Part shown: piece after piece, positions 13,444 through 13,853 of the stretch | Position numbering within the stretch: position 1 is the first letter of the stretch | Layout of the letters: every line of letters begins with the position of its first letter | Origin: Lachnospiraceae bacterium | Lineage (GTDB): Bacteria > Bacillota > Clostridia > Lachnospirales > Lachnospiraceae | DNA: 13,853 nt | Assembly: GCA_022790905.1 (NCBI GenBank) | Contig: JAAVYC010000209.1 | Coordinates: forward strand, 1-13,853 | Reading direction: 5' to 3' | Position numbers and translations under genes: made by a program | The notes under the pieces: model-generated | Seen by the model: the letters and a program-made list of their open reading frames with translations, nothing else | The model's database searches: none | Told to the model about the DNA's origin: nothing

Positions 13444-13853
13444 ATGAAAAAACTGCTGATTTTAGCTGATGATCTCACCGGTGCTTTAGATACTGGCATT
13501 CAATTTGCAAAATTGGGAATCTCCACTCAGGTGCTCCGGTACACCGAGACAACACCTTTTACTTTCCCAGACACAATTTCCGTTCTCGTCATTGACACGG
13601 AGACGAGACCACGAACTTCCGAGGAGGCCTACCACATTGTGTACGAACTCTGCAGACAGGCAAAAGCATTAAAGATTCCATATATCTACAAAAAGACGGA
13701 TTCTGCACTGCGCGGTAACATTGGAAGTGAATTAAAGGCTGTCTTGGACGGCACCGCGGAACAAACACTTCATTTTATTCCTGCTTTCCCAGCCGCCGGA
13801 AGAACGACCAAAGAGGGAATCCATTTTTGGAATGACACGCCTATTCACAAGAC
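13444..13853 (+). CDS. Four-carbon acid sugar kinase (DUF1537 family), 5' part
   Basis: The ATG at 13444-13446 opens a frame that runs off the right edge, showing 136 residues of a protein usually about 400-470 long. The N-terminal domain carries the family signatures: ILADDLTGALDTGIQFAK (6-23), with the paired Asp and T-G expected to bind the acid sugar, then YKKTDSALRGNIGSEL near 85-100, and PAFPAAGRTT. Family members use ATP to phosphorylate D-threonate, D-erythronate or related four-carbon aldonates at C4. The product would feed the PdxA2-type enzyme encoded 15 nt upstream. The C-terminal nucleotide-binding domain is outside the window, so intactness cannot be checked. Whether the substrate is threonate (DtnK) or erythronate/oxo-acid (OtnK) cannot be read from this part. 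Confidence 0.93.
   Translation, partial: MKKLLILADDLTGALDTGIQFAKLGISTQVLRYTETTPFTFPDTISVLVIDTETRPRTSEEAYHIVYELCRQAKALKIPYIYKKTDSALRGNIGSELKAVLDGTAEQTLHFIPAFPAAGRTTKEGIHFWNDTPIHK

Overview
The window is a stretch of a low-GC, endospore-forming Clostridia chromosome, most likely a gut Lachnospiraceae. The evidence is a full-length SpoIVA (a spore-coat ATPase confined to endospore formers), strong GGAGG-type ribosome binding sites, AT-rich intergenic DNA and Firmicutes-type sugar transport genes. No transposase, integrase, phage gene, CRISPR array, tRNA or rRNA is visible.

Layout. (1) 1-643 (+): the 3' end of an extracellular protein resembling the C-terminal half of DUF4179-type anti-sigma proteins. 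(2) 644-4398: a minus-strand block read from right to left: spoIVA, a small secreted protein starting 1 nt after spoIVA, an Mrp-type Fe-S/P-loop ATPase with its own sigma-A promoter, and a PAP2 phosphatase 17 nt behind it. Two diverged copies of an 86-87 nt structured repeat lie in the 3' flanks of minus-strand genes here (647-733 and 2238-2323). (3) 4399-9086 (-): an alpha-glucan uptake and processing operon, with a solute-binding lipoprotein, two ABC permeases and 4-alpha-glucanotransferase MalQ. No ATPase gene is present, so the transporter probably borrows a shared MsmX/UgpC-type ATPase. A hairpin lies between the binding-protein and permease genes. (4) 9160-10434 (+): a CLC-family transporter, divergent from the sugar operon, with several sequence features of the fluoride-transporting CLC-F branch. 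(5) 10444-13853: a PrpR-N/AAA+/Fis-type regulator divergent from a PdxA2-family dehydrogenase and a DUF1537 four-carbon acid sugar kinase, the latter cut by the window edge. The last two match the known D-threonate/D-erythronate catabolic pair, in which the kinase makes the 4-phosphate and PdxA2 oxidises and decarboxylates it to DHAP.

Most worth a second look are the regulator at 10444-12228, which keeps the look of a sigma-54 activator but has lost GAFTGA, the Walker B acids and the sensor II Arg; the AT-rich divergent promoter region beside it, with repeated TTCTATT half-sites and a perfect 15-bp palindrome; the repeat pair, whose substitutions preserve pairing better in minus-strand RNA; and the unknown secreted protein coupled to spoIVA. 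Everything here is read by eye from the sequence, without database searches.
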